Of a stretch of 64,000 nt of DNA, positions 1 to 8,812 are shown one piece after another. The stretch comes from Rubrobacter tropicus (GTDB lineage Bacteria; Actinomycetota; Rubrobacteria; Rubrobacterales; Rubrobacteraceae). The DNA lies in NCBI RefSeq assembly GCF_011492945.1, contig NZ_CP045119.1:1736001-1800000 (forward strand), given 5' to 3'. Below the pieces are notes generated by a model. That model had not been told where the DNA came from. It saw nothing but the letters and a program-made list of their open reading frames with translations, and ran no database searches. Position 1 is the stretch's first letter. Every line of letters begins with the position of its first letter. The position numbers were made by a program, and so were the translations under genes.

Positions 1-948
1 CTCGGCGCCAACATGGTGGTCAAGCTCGCGGCGGACCATCCGGATCTGGTCGGCCGTATCGTGCTCGTCTCGGCGCCGGCGGACGAGGACCAGATCGACC
101 TTCCGACCCCGCTGTGGCTCGCGACGCTCCCCGTCATAGGCCCGCTCTTCTACGCGCTCGGGCGGGCGGCGCGGCCGGTGCGGCGGATGTGGATGCGGCC
201 CTTCGTCGCCGATCCGGACGACCTCACGGACGAGCTCGTTGACGACGCGGGGAAGTCCACGCCGGCGGCGGCGGCCCGCACCCTGAGCATCTCCAGGCGC
301 GAGATCTCGCGCGGCAGGCTCGTTCGGCAGGCCGCGATCATCAAGATGCCGATGCTCGTAGTCTCGGGAGAGGAAGACCAGATCGTGGACCCCCACTCCG
401 TCAGCGCCTGGGCCGGAAGCGTGCAGCGGGCCGAGATCTGCCTGATGGACGCGTGCGGCCACGCCCCGATGATCGAACGCCCGGCGGAGTTCAACGCCCA
501 AATTCTTGCCTTTCTTACGGGCGACGCCCGCTACCTGGACCACGCCGAAGCCCAACTTCCAACCGCCGCCGACCAGGAGGCCGAACCGGCCGAAGACCGG
601 GAACCGGATGTACTTCCCGACGATGAGATCGCCGTTCCCCCGGAAGACGTTCACGCTAGCGACGATACCGCCGACCTCACGGTGGAGTACCCGGTCTCTG
701 ACGAAGCGCCGCCGAAGATCCACCGCAAGCGCGAGGGAACTTACCAGGCGGACGGCCAGGATGAGACATCCGAACCACAGACAGACCGCGTTCAGAACAG
801 AAGACGCCGCGCCACATCGGCCGACGACCCCATCCCGGAGCTGCCGGAGGACCTCTTCGACTGGCCCGAACCCCGCCGGGAACCCCGCCGTCCCAGGCCT
901 GAAGACGAAGAGCCACCGCCAAGCTCCAACGGGCCATCTCGGCTTTAG
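1..948 (+). CDS. alpha/beta hydrolase, C-terminal part (5' truncated by window)
   Basis: The frame is open from base 1, so the start lies upstream; the first ATG at 13 is internal. Residues read as the C-terminal half of an alpha/beta hydrolase fold: a helix after the nucleophile elbow, an acid-loop-like segment (VVSGEEDQIVDP) and a likely catalytic His in GHAPMIERP followed by a closing helix. About 130 extra residues follow the fold; they are rich in Glu, Asp, Pro and Arg and look disordered. The nucleophile is outside the window, so the substrate cannot be inferred. The stop falls inside a heptad-repeat array at 947-978. Confidence 0.75.
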   Translation, partial: LGANMVVKLAADHPDLVGRIVLVSAPADEDQIDLPTPLWLATLPVIGPLFYALGRAARPVRRMWMRPFVADPDDLTDELVDDAGKSTPAAAARTLSISRREISRGRLVRQAAIIKMPMLVVSGEEDQIVDPHSVSAWAGSVQRAEICLMDACGHAPMIERPAEFNAQILAFLTGDARYLDHAEAQLPTAADQEAEPAEDREPDVLPDDEIAVPPEDVHASDDTADLTVEYPVSDEAPPKIHRKREGTYQADGQDETSEPQTDRVQNRRRRATSADDPIPELPEDLFDWPEPRREPRRPRPEDEEPPPSSNGPSRL

Positions 949-978
949 CTTTCAGCCGTCAGCTTTCAGCTATCAGCC
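947..978 (+). repeat. heptad repeat array, AGCTTTC type
   Basis: Four exact 7-nt steps (AGCTTTC, AGCCGTC, AGCTTTC, AGCTATC) followed by AGCC. It overlaps the stop of the hydrolase and faces an oppositely oriented array at 1121-1151. The two arrays share a 13-nt inverted match (GTCAGCTTTCAGC). Confidence 0.75.
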
Positions 979-1120
979 TTAGAAGATGCTCGATTACCGC
1001 TGGACGTTGATGGCTAGAATTCGGACTTCCCGCTATCCGCTATCGTGCGGTTCGCAAGGAGACCGGCGCCTGGACAAACGGCAGGAACAAACGCCCTCCG
1101 CTTCGCCGTTCTTGCTCGAA

Positions 1121-1151
1121 GCTGTTAGCTGAGGGCTGAAAGCTGACAGCC
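1121..1151 (-). repeat. heptad repeat array, inverted partner
   Basis: GCTGTTA, GCTGAGG, GCTGAAA, GCTGACA and GCC follow in exact 7-nt steps. This is the reverse complement type of the array at 947-978. The 142 bases between the arrays hold no credible gene. Confidence 0.75.
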
Positions 1152-1153
1152 GC

Positions 1154-1777
1154 CTACAGCGTTTTCTGCAGGTACAGCCATTCCCTGATATCCAGGAAGT
1201 AGCTCGTCAGGAAAGACTTCTGGCGGCTTACCTCGCGGTAGCCCTCGGCTTCGTAGAGGCGCAGGGCGGAGAGGTTGTTGCTGCTGACGTGGAGGCCGAC
1301 GGTCTCCTTGCCGGAGTCCCTGGCGAGGTCCTCGGCGGCCGAGAGCAGGCCGCGGGCGATGCCCTGCCGCCGGAAGGAGGGGGAGACGACGAGCCGCTCG
1401 ACGTAGGCCTCGGATGAGGTGTGCGAGTAGCGGGGGTAGGAGAGCAGGGTGGTCGCCCACATGGCGCGGGGAAGACCCAGGTTGCGGGTCAGGGAGCGCC
1501 AGAGGCCGCGGGCGAGGATGTCTTCCCTGGAAGGGGCCGTCCGCACGCCGACGCTGCCGGCGAGCTCGGACGTCGAGTAGCCTTCGGTGACGAGCGAGGT
1601 GACGCCGCCAGAGGCGTGCTCCAGGGTAACCCACTTCTCCATGATCCGGAGGGAGCGGTCCATTCGGCCGCCGAAGATGGGCCGGAACTTGTCCAGAAAG
1701 CCCTCGACCACGAGGCCCGCTATGGCGGGGTCGTCCTTTGCGTCGGCGAAGCGTACGGTAAACTGCTCGGCTTCCAT
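1154..1777 (-). CDS. GNAT family N-acetyltransferase
   Basis: 207 aa. The C-terminal half shows the GNAT acetyl-CoA site: a beta strand (YVERLVVSPSF) leading into RRQGIARGLL, the Q/RxxGxG/A pyrophosphate loop, and then NNLSALRLYEAEGY, the usual motif B region. The N-terminal half is a divergent alpha/beta region. Substrate is unknown. It is encoded on the same strand as the ABC exporter just upstream (27-nt gap), so the three genes may be co-transcribed. Confidence 0.8.
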   Translation of the reverse strand: MEAEQFTVRFADAKDDPAIAGLVVEGFLDKFRPIFGGRMDRSLRIMEKWVTLEHASGGVTSLVTEGYSTSELAGSVGVRTAPSREDILARGLWRSLTRNLGLPRAMWATTLLSYPRYSHTSSEAYVERLVVSPSFRRQGIARGLLSAAEDLARDSGKETVGLHVSSNNLSALRLYEAEGYREVSRQKSFLTSYFLDIREWLYLQKTL

Positions 1778-1804
1778 ACGGTCAATCGTACCAGAATGCG
1801 GGGT

Positions 1805-2587
1805 TTAGCCGATCAGGCGCCGGCGCATTATCTGGATCGGCACGAGCGCCAAGACCCCCGTGAAGACGAGTATCCACGCGACGTCTATAAGGACCGCGGG
1901 CGTTGGCCCCGAGGCGAGCGCCCTGCACACGTTCACCGCGTGGTAGAGCGGCGTGAACCACGCTACCTGCGGCACCGGAGCGGGGAAGTCGTCGACGGGG
2001 AAGAAGATCCCCGACACCAGAAAGAGCGGCGTGATGACGAGCGTGAAGTAGTACGAGAAGTAGTCTATCTGGTAGATAAGGCTCGTAAACAACGTCCCCA
2101 TGACGCTGAACATGATCCCTATGAACAGCAATGCCGGCGGTATTAGTACGGCCCACGGCGAGCCCACCAGCCCGAGCGCCACGAGCACGAGCAAGAACGC
2201 CGTCCCGTACAGGGCGCTCCTGGTACCCGCCCACAGGTACTCGCCGGCCACCACGTCCTCGGCGTTGACGGGCGTCGTGATGATCGCGTCGTAGACCCTG
2301 TCGAACCTGAGCTTCACGAACGTGTCGAAGGTGCTCTCGAAGGAGGCCGCGAACATGGCATTGCTCGCCAAAAGCCCCGGCGCTATGAACGCCACGTAGT
2401 CCTGGCCGTTGATGCCGCCCTGCTGGATAAACGCCCCGAGACCCAGGCCCAAAGCTCCGAGGTACAAGAGCGGCTCCACGAAGTTCGGGAACATGATGCT
2501 CTTCCAGTACTTGCGGAAGATCGTCAGGTTACGCTGCCAGACGCGGAACGCCCCGCGGGGCGACGGAATCTTGACCCCGCCGAACAT
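1805..2587 (-). CDS. ABC-2 type transporter permease
   Basis: 260 aa, about six predicted membrane helices, of the ABC-2 (DrrB/NodJ-like) family. Cytoplasmic start MFGGVKIPSPRGAFRVWQRN is followed by the first membrane segment and a long helix-rich domain ending in RRRLIG. Its ATG overlaps the stop of the ATPase gene in TGATG, so translation is coupled. With the ATPase it forms a DrrAB-like exporter, probably for a drug, lipid or glycan; the cargo is not visible from the sequence. Confidence 0.88.
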   Translation of the reverse strand: MFGGVKIPSPRGAFRVWQRNLTIFRKYWKSIMFPNFVEPLLYLGALGLGLGAFIQQGGINGQDYVAFIAPGLLASNAMFAASFESTFDTFVKLRFDRVYDAIITTPVNAEDVVAGEYLWAGTRSALYGTAFLLVLVALGLVGSPWAVLIPPALLFIGIMFSVMGTLFTSLIYQIDYFSYYFTLVITPLFLVSGIFFPVDDFPAPVPQVAWFTPLYHAVNVCRALASGPTPAVLIDVAWILVFTGVLALVPIQIMRRRLIG

Positions 2588-3555
2588 CAGTCGGCCAGCC
2601 TCCTTCCGGTAAGTCGCATGAAGACATCCTCCAGCCCGGCCTCCCGGTGCACGGTGTTCTCGACCCTGATCCCGGACTCGTGGACCCGCTCCATGACCGC
2701 GTGGGCGTCCCGGCTGAAGGCGAGCAGCGCCTCGACGCTCCCGCCCTCCTCGACGCTGTCCGCCGCGTCTTCCAGGACGGGTCGCAGCGCCGCGAGCGAG
2801 GCCGGGTCGGATCTGAACTCGACCACCTGCGGGCTGACGTACTCGCGGACGAGATCCGCCGGGGACCCCTCCGCTATGATCTCCCCGCCCTCCATGATGA
2901 CGAGCCGGTCGCAGAGCCTCGCCGCCTCCTCCATGTAGTGCGTGGTAAGTATCAGCGTCTTCCCGGCCCTGGCGAGCTCCCGCAGCTTGTCCCAGACCAG
3001 ATGCCTGGCCTGCGGGTCGAGCCCGGTCGTCGGCTCGTCGAGCACGACGAGGTCGGGGTCGTTGATGAGGGCGCGCGCGATGAGCAGCCGCCGCTTCATC
3101 CCGCCCGAGAGCGCCTCGACCTTCTCCCCGGCCTTCTCCGTGAGCTGCACGAAGTCGAGCAGCTCTTCGGCCCTCTGCAAGACGACCTTGCGCGGCAGAT
3201 CGAAGTAGCGGCCGTAGACGAGCAGGTTCTCCCTGACCTTCAGGCCCTCGTCGAGGTTGTTCTCCTGCGGCACGACGCCTATGCGCCGCTTGACCTCCCT
3301 GTCGTGGCGCGTGACGTCGAGGCCCACCACGGAGAGCTCGCCCCCCGTCGGCACGGCGGCGGCGTAGATCATCTTCATGGTCGAGGTCTTGCCCGCCCCG
3401 TTCGGCCCCAGAAACCCGAAGCACTCCCCAGGGTAGACCTCGAAATCGACTCCCTTGACCGCCTCGAAGTCCCCGTAGCTCTTCCTGAGCCCGCGGCCCG
3501 CGAGCGTCGAGGACCCCGCGCCACTCCCGGCCGTCTTCATCTTCTCCGTGTTCAA
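2587..3555 (-). CDS. ABC transporter ATP-binding protein (DrrA-like)
   Basis: 322 aa from a TTG start at 3555 with AGAGGTG seven bases upstream; an ATG at 3540 is an alternative with a poorer spaced GGAG. Walker A is GPNGAGKTST, the signature is LSGGMKRRL and Walker B is LVVLDEPTTGLDPQ, followed by the H-loop TTHYMEEA. The C-terminal ~90 residues match the extension of DrrA/CcmA-type exporters. It energises the permease encoded directly downstream. The ~290-base region upstream, shared with the divergent sortase gene, is AT-rich with a near palindrome (CACTAATACTAAC at about 3634) that could be an operator. Confidence 0.92.
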   Translation of the reverse strand: MNTEKMKTAGSGAGSSTLAGRGLRKSYGDFEAVKGVDFEVYPGECFGFLGPNGAGKTSTMKMIYAAAVPTGGELSVVGLDVTRHDREVKRRIGVVPQENNLDEGLKVRENLLVYGRYFDLPRKVVLQRAEELLDFVQLTEKAGEKVEALSGGMKRRLLIARALINDPDLVVLDEPTTGLDPQARHLVWDKLRELARAGKTLILTTHYMEEAARLCDRLVIMEGGEIIAEGSPADLVREYVSPQVVEFRSDPASLAALRPVLEDAADSVEEGGSVEALLAFSRDAHAVMERVHESGIRVENTVHREAGLEDVFMRLTGRRLAD

Positions 3556-3846
3556 CCGCGAGCACCTCTTTGTACTACGAATGGTCACGGGGCCCGAAGC
3601 CCGCCGAACGCCCGGCCATGATCCCGGACAAGACACTAATACTAACCTATCGATCCGCCCTGACCACCCCGCAGGTCCGCAGGCCATGCCGGACGCCACG
3701 TGTTTCTGCGGTGTGTCACAAAATGTACAAGTATTAAGAACTGTTCAGTTGTTGCCTACCACTTTACGAACGTGGCTGATAAAATGCCGCGCGGGTAGAA
3801 GTCTGAACGGGCGTTTTAGGCGACTGAGAAAGACGGAGAGGACACA

Positions 3847-4695
3847 TTGGGCAAGAGGTCGGACCGGAGAATATTCAGGAAGCGGCGTCAGCGGGCGGGT
3901 TTCGTGCTGCTGGTGTCGGTCGCCATCGTGGTTGTCGGCGCGATCATGTTCTCCTCCCTGAGCCCTTTTAGCCCTGACCTCGTGGCTTCGGGCGGCGAAG
4001 AGGCTTCGCCCGTCAACAGGGTCGAATCGCCCGAGGTGGACCGGGCGCCGGAGGCCGTGGCCGAGAACGCGGGAGCGTCTCGGGAGACGGTGGACGAGCC
4101 CGCCGTCGAGGAGAAGGCCGCCGAGGAAGAGAAGGCGCAGGCGGAGTCCTCCGGGAACGGTGGGGAGAACGCCGGCGACAAAGAGCAGGCTCAGAAAGAG
4201 CCGGAGCAGCAGGCCTCCGGGCCGCCCCCGATACCGAAGCCCGCCACGAACGACTTATGGATGGACATCCCGGCGCTCGGCCTCGACGACAACTACGTAG
4301 CCAACACCGATTCCCACGCCGCGATGGACGCCGGGGCCATAAAGCTTCCCTCCTCGGGGTTCCCGTGGCAGGAGAACGCCAACACTTACATCGCCGCGCA
4401 CAGGCTGGGGTGGCCCGGAACGGCGAGCGACTACCAGTTCTACGACCTGGTCAACATGCAGCTCGGGGACAAGATCTACCTCTACGACGCCAACGGGACC
4501 GTTTACACCTATGAGGTGTCGGGCTTCGCCGAGGTCCTGCCTTCCGAGACGTGGGTCACTTCGCCGCAGGCCGGTCGGGACATGATCTCGCTCCAGACCT
4601 GCATCGAGGACTACGGCGACTACTGGACGATGGGCCCGAACTGGTACGTCCGCTACGTGGTTCAGGCCGACCGAGTCTCCGTAGACCGGGCCTAG
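3847..4695 (+). CDS. class E sortase
   Basis: 282 aa, TTG start with GGAGAGGA four bases upstream. A basic N-terminus ([14 protein letters not shown]) precedes one membrane helix (about residues 18-40). A ~90-residue Glu/Ala-rich linker leads to the sortase domain from about residue 135. The catalytic triad is visible: His in YIAAHRLG, Cys in ISLQTC and Arg in WYVRYVV. Class E sortases attach proteins carrying LAxTG-like signals to peptidoglycan in high-GC actinobacteria. No substrate gene is adjacent. A second sortase lies at 25220-25879. Confidence 0.92.
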   Translation: MGKRSDRRIFRKRRQRAGFVLLVSVAIVVVGAIMFSSLSPFSPDLVASGGEEASPVNRVESPEVDRAPEAVAENAGASRETVDEPAVEEKAAEEEKAQAESSGNGGENAGDKEQAQKEPEQQASGPPPIPKPATNDLWMDIPALGLDDNYVANTDSHAAMDAGAIKLPSSGFPWQENANTYIAAHRLGWPGTASDYQFYDLVNMQLGDKIYLYDANGTVYTYEVSGFAEVLPSETWVTSPQAGRDMISLQTCIEDYGDYWTMGPNWYVRYVVQADRVSVDRA

Positions 4696-4722
4696 AGAGC
4701 CGGCACCAACCACGCTTCGTCA

Positions 4723-4750
4723 GGCGCCCTCTCGGGGGCGCCTCTTCTTT
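4723..4750 (+). terminator. rho-independent terminator after sortase gene
   Basis: A perfect 7-bp stem GGCGCCC/GGGCGCC (4723-4729, 4736-4742) with a 6-nt loop is followed by the T-rich tail TCTTCTTT. It lies 28 bases after the sortase stop. Confidence 0.85.
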
Positions 4751-4778
4751 GCCCGCAGGCCGGACTAGCGGCTATACT
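4749..4778 (+). promoter_or_regulatory. promoter of fba
   Basis: TTGCCC (4749-4754), an 18-nt spacer and TATACT (4773-4778) resemble a sigma-70 type promoter. The -35 begins in the tail of the preceding terminator. The predicted start is near 4785, giving a ~75-nt leader with an AGGAG site before the ATG at 4860. Confidence 0.6.
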
Positions 4779-4859
4779 GAATGCTTCCGCAGGTGGGGTT
4801 GGGCGGGGAACCGTGAGGCTCCGCAGGGTTTGCAAGCACGCGAGAGGAGAAAGAACCGT

Positions 4860-5888
4860 ATGGCACTGGTGACGATGCGTCAACTTCTCGACGAGGCCGC
4901 GAAGGGCGGTTACGGCGTCGGGGCCTTCAACGTCAACAATCTGGAGCAGGTACAGGCCATCATGGAGGCCGCCAGGGAGACCGAGTCGCCGGTCATAATC
5001 CAGGCTTCCAGGGGCGCGAGGAAGTACGCCAACGACCGCTTCCTGTACCACCTGATGGAGGCGGCGGCCGAGGTGTACCCGGAGATCTCGGTAGCGCTGC
5101 ACCAGGACCACGGCAACTCGCCCGAGACCTGCAAGAGCGCCATAGATCTCGGCTTCACGAGCGTCATGATGGACGGCTCGCTCATGGACGACGGTAAGAC
5201 GCCGGCGGACTTCGAGTACAACGTGCGCGTGACGCGCGAGGTCGTCGAGATGGCCCACGAGGTCGGGGTGACCGTCGAGGGTGAGCTCGGGACGCTCGGC
5301 GGCATCGAGGACGGCGTCGGTTCCGGCGAGGTGCACCTCACCGACCCCGACCAGGCCGTGGAGTTCGTCGAGAGGACGGGCGTCGACGCTCTGGCCGTAG
5401 CCATCGGGACGAGCCACGGGGCCTACAAGTTCACGAGCGAGCCGGACCGGGACGTGCTCGCCATGAACATCATCGAGGAGATCAACCAGAGGTTGCCCAC
5501 CACGCACCTGGTGATGCACGGCTCCTCCAGCGTGCCCAAGGAGCTTGTCGACACCATCAACCAGTACGGTGGGGAGATCCGGCCGACGTTCGGTGTCCCC
5601 GTGCGCGAGATCCAGGAAGGCATCAAGCACGGCGTCCGCAAGGTGAACGTCGACACCGATCTCCGCCTCGCCGCGACGGGTGCCATCCGCAAGGCCTTCG
5701 CCGAGGACCCGTCCGAGTTCGACCCCCGCTACTACCTCAAGCCCGCCCGCGAGGCGATGAAAGCGGTGGTCAAGGCCCGCATGGAGGCCTTCGGCCAGGC
5801 CGGCCACGCGAGGGACTACGATCCCATCTCCCTGCCCGACATGGCAGTCCGCTACAAGGAACAGGGACACCAGTTGACGACCGCCTAG
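4860..5888 (+). CDS. fba: class II fructose-1,6-bisphosphate aldolase
   Basis: 342 aa. It cleaves fructose 1,6-bisphosphate to dihydroxyacetone phosphate and glyceraldehyde 3-phosphate in glycolysis and the reverse in gluconeogenesis. Diagnostic stretches are [12 protein letters not shown] at the start, zinc-site [26 protein letters not shown] and [10 protein letters not shown], and the phosphate-binding region near KVNVDTDLR. The length and GTSHGAY motif fit the zinc-dependent subtype also used in Calvin-cycle bacteria. GAGAGGAG is placed well ahead of the ATG. The gene is monocistronic between two terminator-like hairpins. Confidence 0.95.
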   Translation: MALVTMRQLLDEAAKGGYGVGAFNVNNLEQVQAIMEAARETESPVIIQASRGARKYANDRFLYHLMEAAAEVYPEISVALHQDHGNSPETCKSAIDLGFTSVMMDGSLMDDGKTPADFEYNVRVTREVVEMAHEVGVTVEGELGTLGGIEDGVGSGEVHLTDPDQAVEFVERTGVDALAVAIGTSHGAYKFTSEPDRDVLAMNIIEEINQRLPTTHLVMHGSSSVPKELVDTINQYGGEIRPTFGVPVREIQEGIKHGVRKVNVDTDLRLAATGAIRKAFAEDPSEFDPRYYLKPAREAMKAVVKARMEAFGQAGHARDYDPISLPDMAVRYKEQGHQLTTA

Positions 5889-5896
5889 CGGCGGTC
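5879..5896 (+). terminator. hairpin enclosing the fba stop codon
   Basis: GACCGCC (5879-5885) and GGCGGTC (5890-5896) form a perfect 7-bp stem. The loop TAGC contains the fba stop codon. The tail (TTGGCTCTT) is only weakly T-rich, so it may terminate transcription or protect the 3' end. Confidence 0.55.
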
Positions 5897-5905
5897 TTGG
5901 CTCTT

Positions 5906-5933
5906 AGCTTTCAGCGGTCAGCCATCAGCTCTT
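5906..5933 (+). repeat. heptad repeat array
   Basis: AGCTTTC, AGCGGTC, AGCCATC, AGCTCTT in exact 7-nt steps between the convergent fba and the unknown gene on the other strand. No inverted partner is seen nearby. Confidence 0.65.
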
Positions 5934-5955
5934 GGTGGTTGGCCGCTTCTCTGCG

Positions 5956-6912
5956 CTATGGGGTTGGTGAACGGTCGGCGCGCAGGTGGAGGAGGTATCT
6001 GCAGGGTGTTTTGGGGAGGTGCAGTGCCGTAAGCAACCCCTCCCACGGGCGGTTTTCGCCGTCGACGAACGTCCAGGTACTCCACGCCTGCGGGCCGTCG
6101 AGGCCTTCTTCGGAGCGTGACCAACCCGCGTCCTCCAACTGGGTGGCGTAGTGGGCGGTGAGGGAGGGGAGGTCCAGGTCGGACTCCAGGGCGGTGAAAG
6201 AGTACGCGCCGTCGTGCTCCTGGCTGCTTCCGCCGTATTCCCCGCCAGAACTTCGGGCGTCGAAGGGAGGGGCTAGGAGGCCCGTTTGGTCGTCCTCATC
6301 GAAGCTGCGGGACCGCGGTGGTGGGGTGAGTAGGGGCATCACGAACAGGGCCTCCGGGTCGTTGCGCCTTCGACGTTCGGAGGAGCGCCGGCCGGTGATC
6401 AACCTCAGGCGCACGTCCGTGGGGGCGTTGGACCGCTCCTCGGCGCTTATGATGAGCAACTGTTGTCGGGCATCCCTGAAGACCGTGGAGAGCCCCGGCA
6501 CGTCGACCGCCGCCCACCGGGAAGCCCGATTCAGCACACGTCTCAGGGAGATCAGGACACCGCGCGGGCCTCTTGCGAAGCCGCCGTGACCCGTGATTCT
6601 GTTGTCTTCCTCCCAGCCGTCGCCGGACAACTGGCCGCGGAACACTTCGCGTACCCGTGAGGCGGACATGTCCGCGTCAAGCACCACCTCGGTCGCCCGC
6701 CGGCCCCGCCGCGGCGCAAAGTCGGCGCTGCCGACGAGCGTGAAGCCATCCGGTATCCGCACGTCGAACTCGGTGTCGTCGGGCAGGCCTCCGGAAAAGA
6801 GCCCGGGCTCCTCGTCCGAATCCGCGTACGGGTAGTGCGAACGGAGGAGCCTGACGGCGAGTTTCAGCGGCACGGTGCCGTTCGCCGGTGGTTGCGGGCT
6901 TCGGCCTCTCAA
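5956..6912 (-). CDS. protein of unknown function
   Basis: About 318 aa from a tentative TTG at 6912; the open frame extends upstream into the LOG gene, but no start codon with a good ribosome site lies between. No family recognised. Visible features are an Arg/Pro-rich middle, repeated short beta-rich segments with Asp/Gly turns, and two similar stretches (VFRGQLSGDGWEEDN and ATQLEDAGWSRSEEG) that may be two copies of one small domain in which a difference from a threshold is scored. No signal peptide or membrane helix. Last gene of the pepA operon. Confidence 0.6.
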   Translation of the reverse strand: MRGRSPQPPANGTVPLKLAVRLLRSHYPYADSDEEPGLFSGGLPDDTEFDVRIPDGFTLVGSADFAPRRGRRATEVVLDADMSASRVREVFRGQLSGDGWEEDNRITGHGGFARGPRGVLISLRRVLNRASRWAAVDVPGLSTVFRDARQQLLIISAEERSNAPTDVRLRLITGRRSSERRRRNDPEALFVMPLLTPPPRSRSFDEDDQTGLLAPPFDARSSGGEYGGSSQEHDGAYSFTALESDLDLPSLTAHYATQLEDAGWSRSEEGLDGPQAWSTWTFVDGENRPWEGLLTALHLPKTPCRYLLHLRADRSPTP

Positions 6913-6979
6913 CTCGTACTCGCTTTCGTGGGGGATGGTCCGGTACTCATACGGCCGATGGGGGACAAGGTTGCCCCGA

Positions 6980-7561
6980 CTACTTCTCCGATTCGCCGAT
7001 CCACTTGACGGTCTTCGGCGGTTCGTAGATCTCGAACCTGCCGAGAAGTATCGACGGGTCTTCTTCCACGAGGACAAGCTCGCGGTGTTCCGGCTTCAAG
7101 AACTCTTCACCGACCATGTTGTCGAAGACGGCCAGGAGCGGGTCGTAGTAGCCGGCGACGTTGAGGATGCCGCAGGGCTTGCCGTGCTCGCCGAGTTGGG
7201 CCCAGGTGAGGACTTCGAAGAACTCTTCGAGGGTGCCGTTTCCGCCGGGGAGGGCTATGAAGCCTTCGGAGAGGTCGGACATGAGCGCTTTCCGCTCGTG
7301 CATGGAGCCGACCACGTGGAGCTTCGTGAGGTCCGTGTGCCCGATCTCGCGCTCGACGAGCGCCCTGGGCATCACGCCAACAACCTCTCCGCCGGCCTCC
7401 AGCGCGGCATCGGCGACGACGCCCATGAGGCCGACGTGCCCCCCGCCGTAGACGAGGGTGGTGCCCCCTTTGGCGAGCGTCCGGCCGAGCAGACGGGCCG
7501 CACCGGCGTAAGCAGGGTCCGAGCCCGCGCTCGACCCGCAGAAGACGCAGATGCTGTTCAC
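6980..7561 (-). CDS. LOG family protein (TIGR00730)
   Basis: 193 aa. The Rossmann-like start ICVFCGSSAG, the glycine loop YGGGHVGLMG and the signature PGGNGTLEE are those of the LOG family, which hydrolyses nucleoside 5'-monophosphates carrying N6-substituted adenine to release the base and ribose 5-phosphate. In actinobacteria the true substrate is often unclear. Start ATG; the preceding DMT gene ends 4 bases upstream, so it belongs to the same operon. Confidence 0.9.
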   Translation of the reverse strand: MNSICVFCGSSAGSDPAYAGAARLLGRTLAKGGTTLVYGGGHVGLMGVVADAALEAGGEVVGVMPRALVEREIGHTDLTKLHVVGSMHERKALMSDLSEGFIALPGGNGTLEEFFEVLTWAQLGEHGKPCGILNVAGYYDPLLAVFDNMVGEEFLKPEHRELVLVEEDPSILLGRFEIYEPPKTVKWIGESEK

Positions 7562-7565
7562 GCGG

Positions 7566-8012
7566 CTAGAACCTCTGGACCAGGAAGACGCCGGCCACGA
7601 TCAGCAGCGCGCCGAGGAGTCGGGGCGGGGTCGCCTCCTGGGCGGCCACCCGGAAGAGGCCGAAGTGGTCGATGGCTATGGAGGCGAGGACCTGGCCGGT
7701 GAGGATGAAGGCCACCGTCGTGGCCGCCCCGAGCCGCGGCGTCAGTACGACCGAGGCGAACACGTAGAACGCGCCGAGCAGGCCGCCGGTCCAGACCCAC
7801 CACGGGGCCCCCGCGACGTCGCCGAAGGAAGGCAAACCGCCGTTTAGCGCGAGCGTCAGGACCACGAGGGCGGTGGTACCGACGATGAACGAGATCGCCG
7901 CCGCGGCAACGGGCCCGCCCGCGACGGCGCGAAGCTGCGAGTTCACGCCGAATTGCATCGAGACCGCGGTGCCGGCCGCCAGCGCCACCGGGACGAGCAG
8001 GAACCACGTCAT
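7566..8012 (-). CDS. DMT superfamily transporter (YdcZ/DUF606 type)
   Basis: 148 aa from ATG at 8012, with AGAGGG nine bases upstream; an in-frame TTG at 8021 is an alternative. Five hydrophobic helices, including the DUF606-type QFGVNSQLR after helix 1 and PWWVWTGGLLGAFYVF in the middle. Such half-size transporters usually act as dimers; cargo unknown. It is tightly packed between the 85-aa gene and the LOG gene. Confidence 0.82.
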   Translation of the reverse strand: MTWFLLVPVALAAGTAVSMQFGVNSQLRAVAGGPVAAAAISFIVGTTALVVLTLALNGGLPSFGDVAGAPWWVWTGGLLGAFYVFASVVLTPRLGAATTVAFILTGQVLASIAIDHFGLFRVAAQEATPPRLLGALLIVAGVFLVQRF

Positions 8013-8025
8013 GCGGGCCAACCCT

Positions 8026-8283
8026 CTACCTGGGCTCGTAGACGTCGTAGAGGACGGGTTCCAGGCCGTCTTCGCCGACGCCCGTGCGGTACTGGACGTA
8101 GCGGGCGCGCTGGAGGTAGGCCAGCGCCGTCTTGATGCGGCCCTCCAGGCTCGGGATCTCGTCTTCGAGTTCCTGAAGCTCAGAGGCGCCGAGGATCACG
8201 TCGTCCTCGTCGTTGTCCTGCCAGATCTCCCACAGCCTGCGCCAGAGCGCGTCGGCCTCGGGCGAGAGAGGTTCGCGTTCCAC
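8026..8283 (-). CDS. small protein of unknown function
   Basis: 85 aa, acidic, mostly helical by appearance (ALWRRLWEIWQDNDEDD; LQELEDEIPSLEGRIKTALAYLQ). No membrane segment or known motif. It sits with 4-base gaps between moaB and the DMT transporter gene, so it is certainly translated as part of the operon if the operon model holds. Confidence 0.7.
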   Translation of the reverse strand: MEREPLSPEADALWRRLWEIWQDNDEDDVILGASELQELEDEIPSLEGRIKTALAYLQRARYVQYRTGVGEDGLEPVLYDVYEPR

Positions 8284-8287
8284 TGTC

Positions 8288-8812
8288 TTACCCCTTTTCC
8301 TGATGTTTGCGTAGCTCGAAGACTATGTGCGCGATCTCGGGTACGAGCAGCTTGCCGACCCCGAGCCTCACGGCGTTGCGCGAACCGGGCAGGGATGCCA
8401 CGAGCTTGGCGCCCACGGTCCCCGCGACGGCGCGGCTCAGGACGGCGGCGGCCCCGATTTCCTCGTAGGAGAGCATCCTGAATAGCTCCCCGAACCCGTC
8501 GAGCTTTTTCTCGATCATGCGGTCGACTACCTCGTAGGTGGTGTCCCGCCCCGAGATGCCCGTCCCGCCGGTGGTAACCACGGCGTCCACGTCCGAACGG
8601 GCGAGCAGGTCGACGAGGGTGTTTCGGATGCTCGTGGCTTCGTCGCGCACGATCTCCCGCGCCACGACCTCGTGCCCGGCCCCGCCCAAGAGCTCCTCCG
8701 CCACGTCGCCCCCGGTGTCCGTCTCCGGGGTGCGGGTGTCGCTGATCGTCAGCACGGCCGCCCTGATGGCCTCCGGCGCGGATTCGCGGTGGTGCCGCAC
8801 GCTCTCGCTCAC
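8288..8812 (-). CDS. moaB: molybdenum cofactor biosynthesis protein B
   Basis: 174 aa, GTG start overlapping the stop of the MBL gene (GTGA). The MoaB/Mog fold is seen in AAVLTISDTRTPETDTGG, the molybdopterin-binding TTGGTGISGRD and LPGSRNAV near the C-terminus. Mog/MoaB-type proteins adenylylate molybdopterin before metal insertion; in many bacteria MoaB's exact role is unsettled. No other moa/moe gene is in the window, so the context (peptidase, MBL hydrolase) does not help. Confidence 0.9.
   Translation of the reverse strand: MSESVRHHRESAPEAIRAAVLTISDTRTPETDTGGDVAEELLGGAGHEVVAREIVRDEATSIRNTLVDLLARSDVDAVVTTGGTGISGRDTTYEVVDRMIEKKLDGFGELFRMLSYEEIGAAAVLSRAVAGTVGAKLVASLPGSRNAVRLGVGKLLVPEIAHIVFELRKHQEKG

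Noticed and set aside
947-1151. Short regular repeats that could suggest a CRISPR array
   Set aside because: The units are 7 bp and adjoin without spacers, and no cas gene is in the window.
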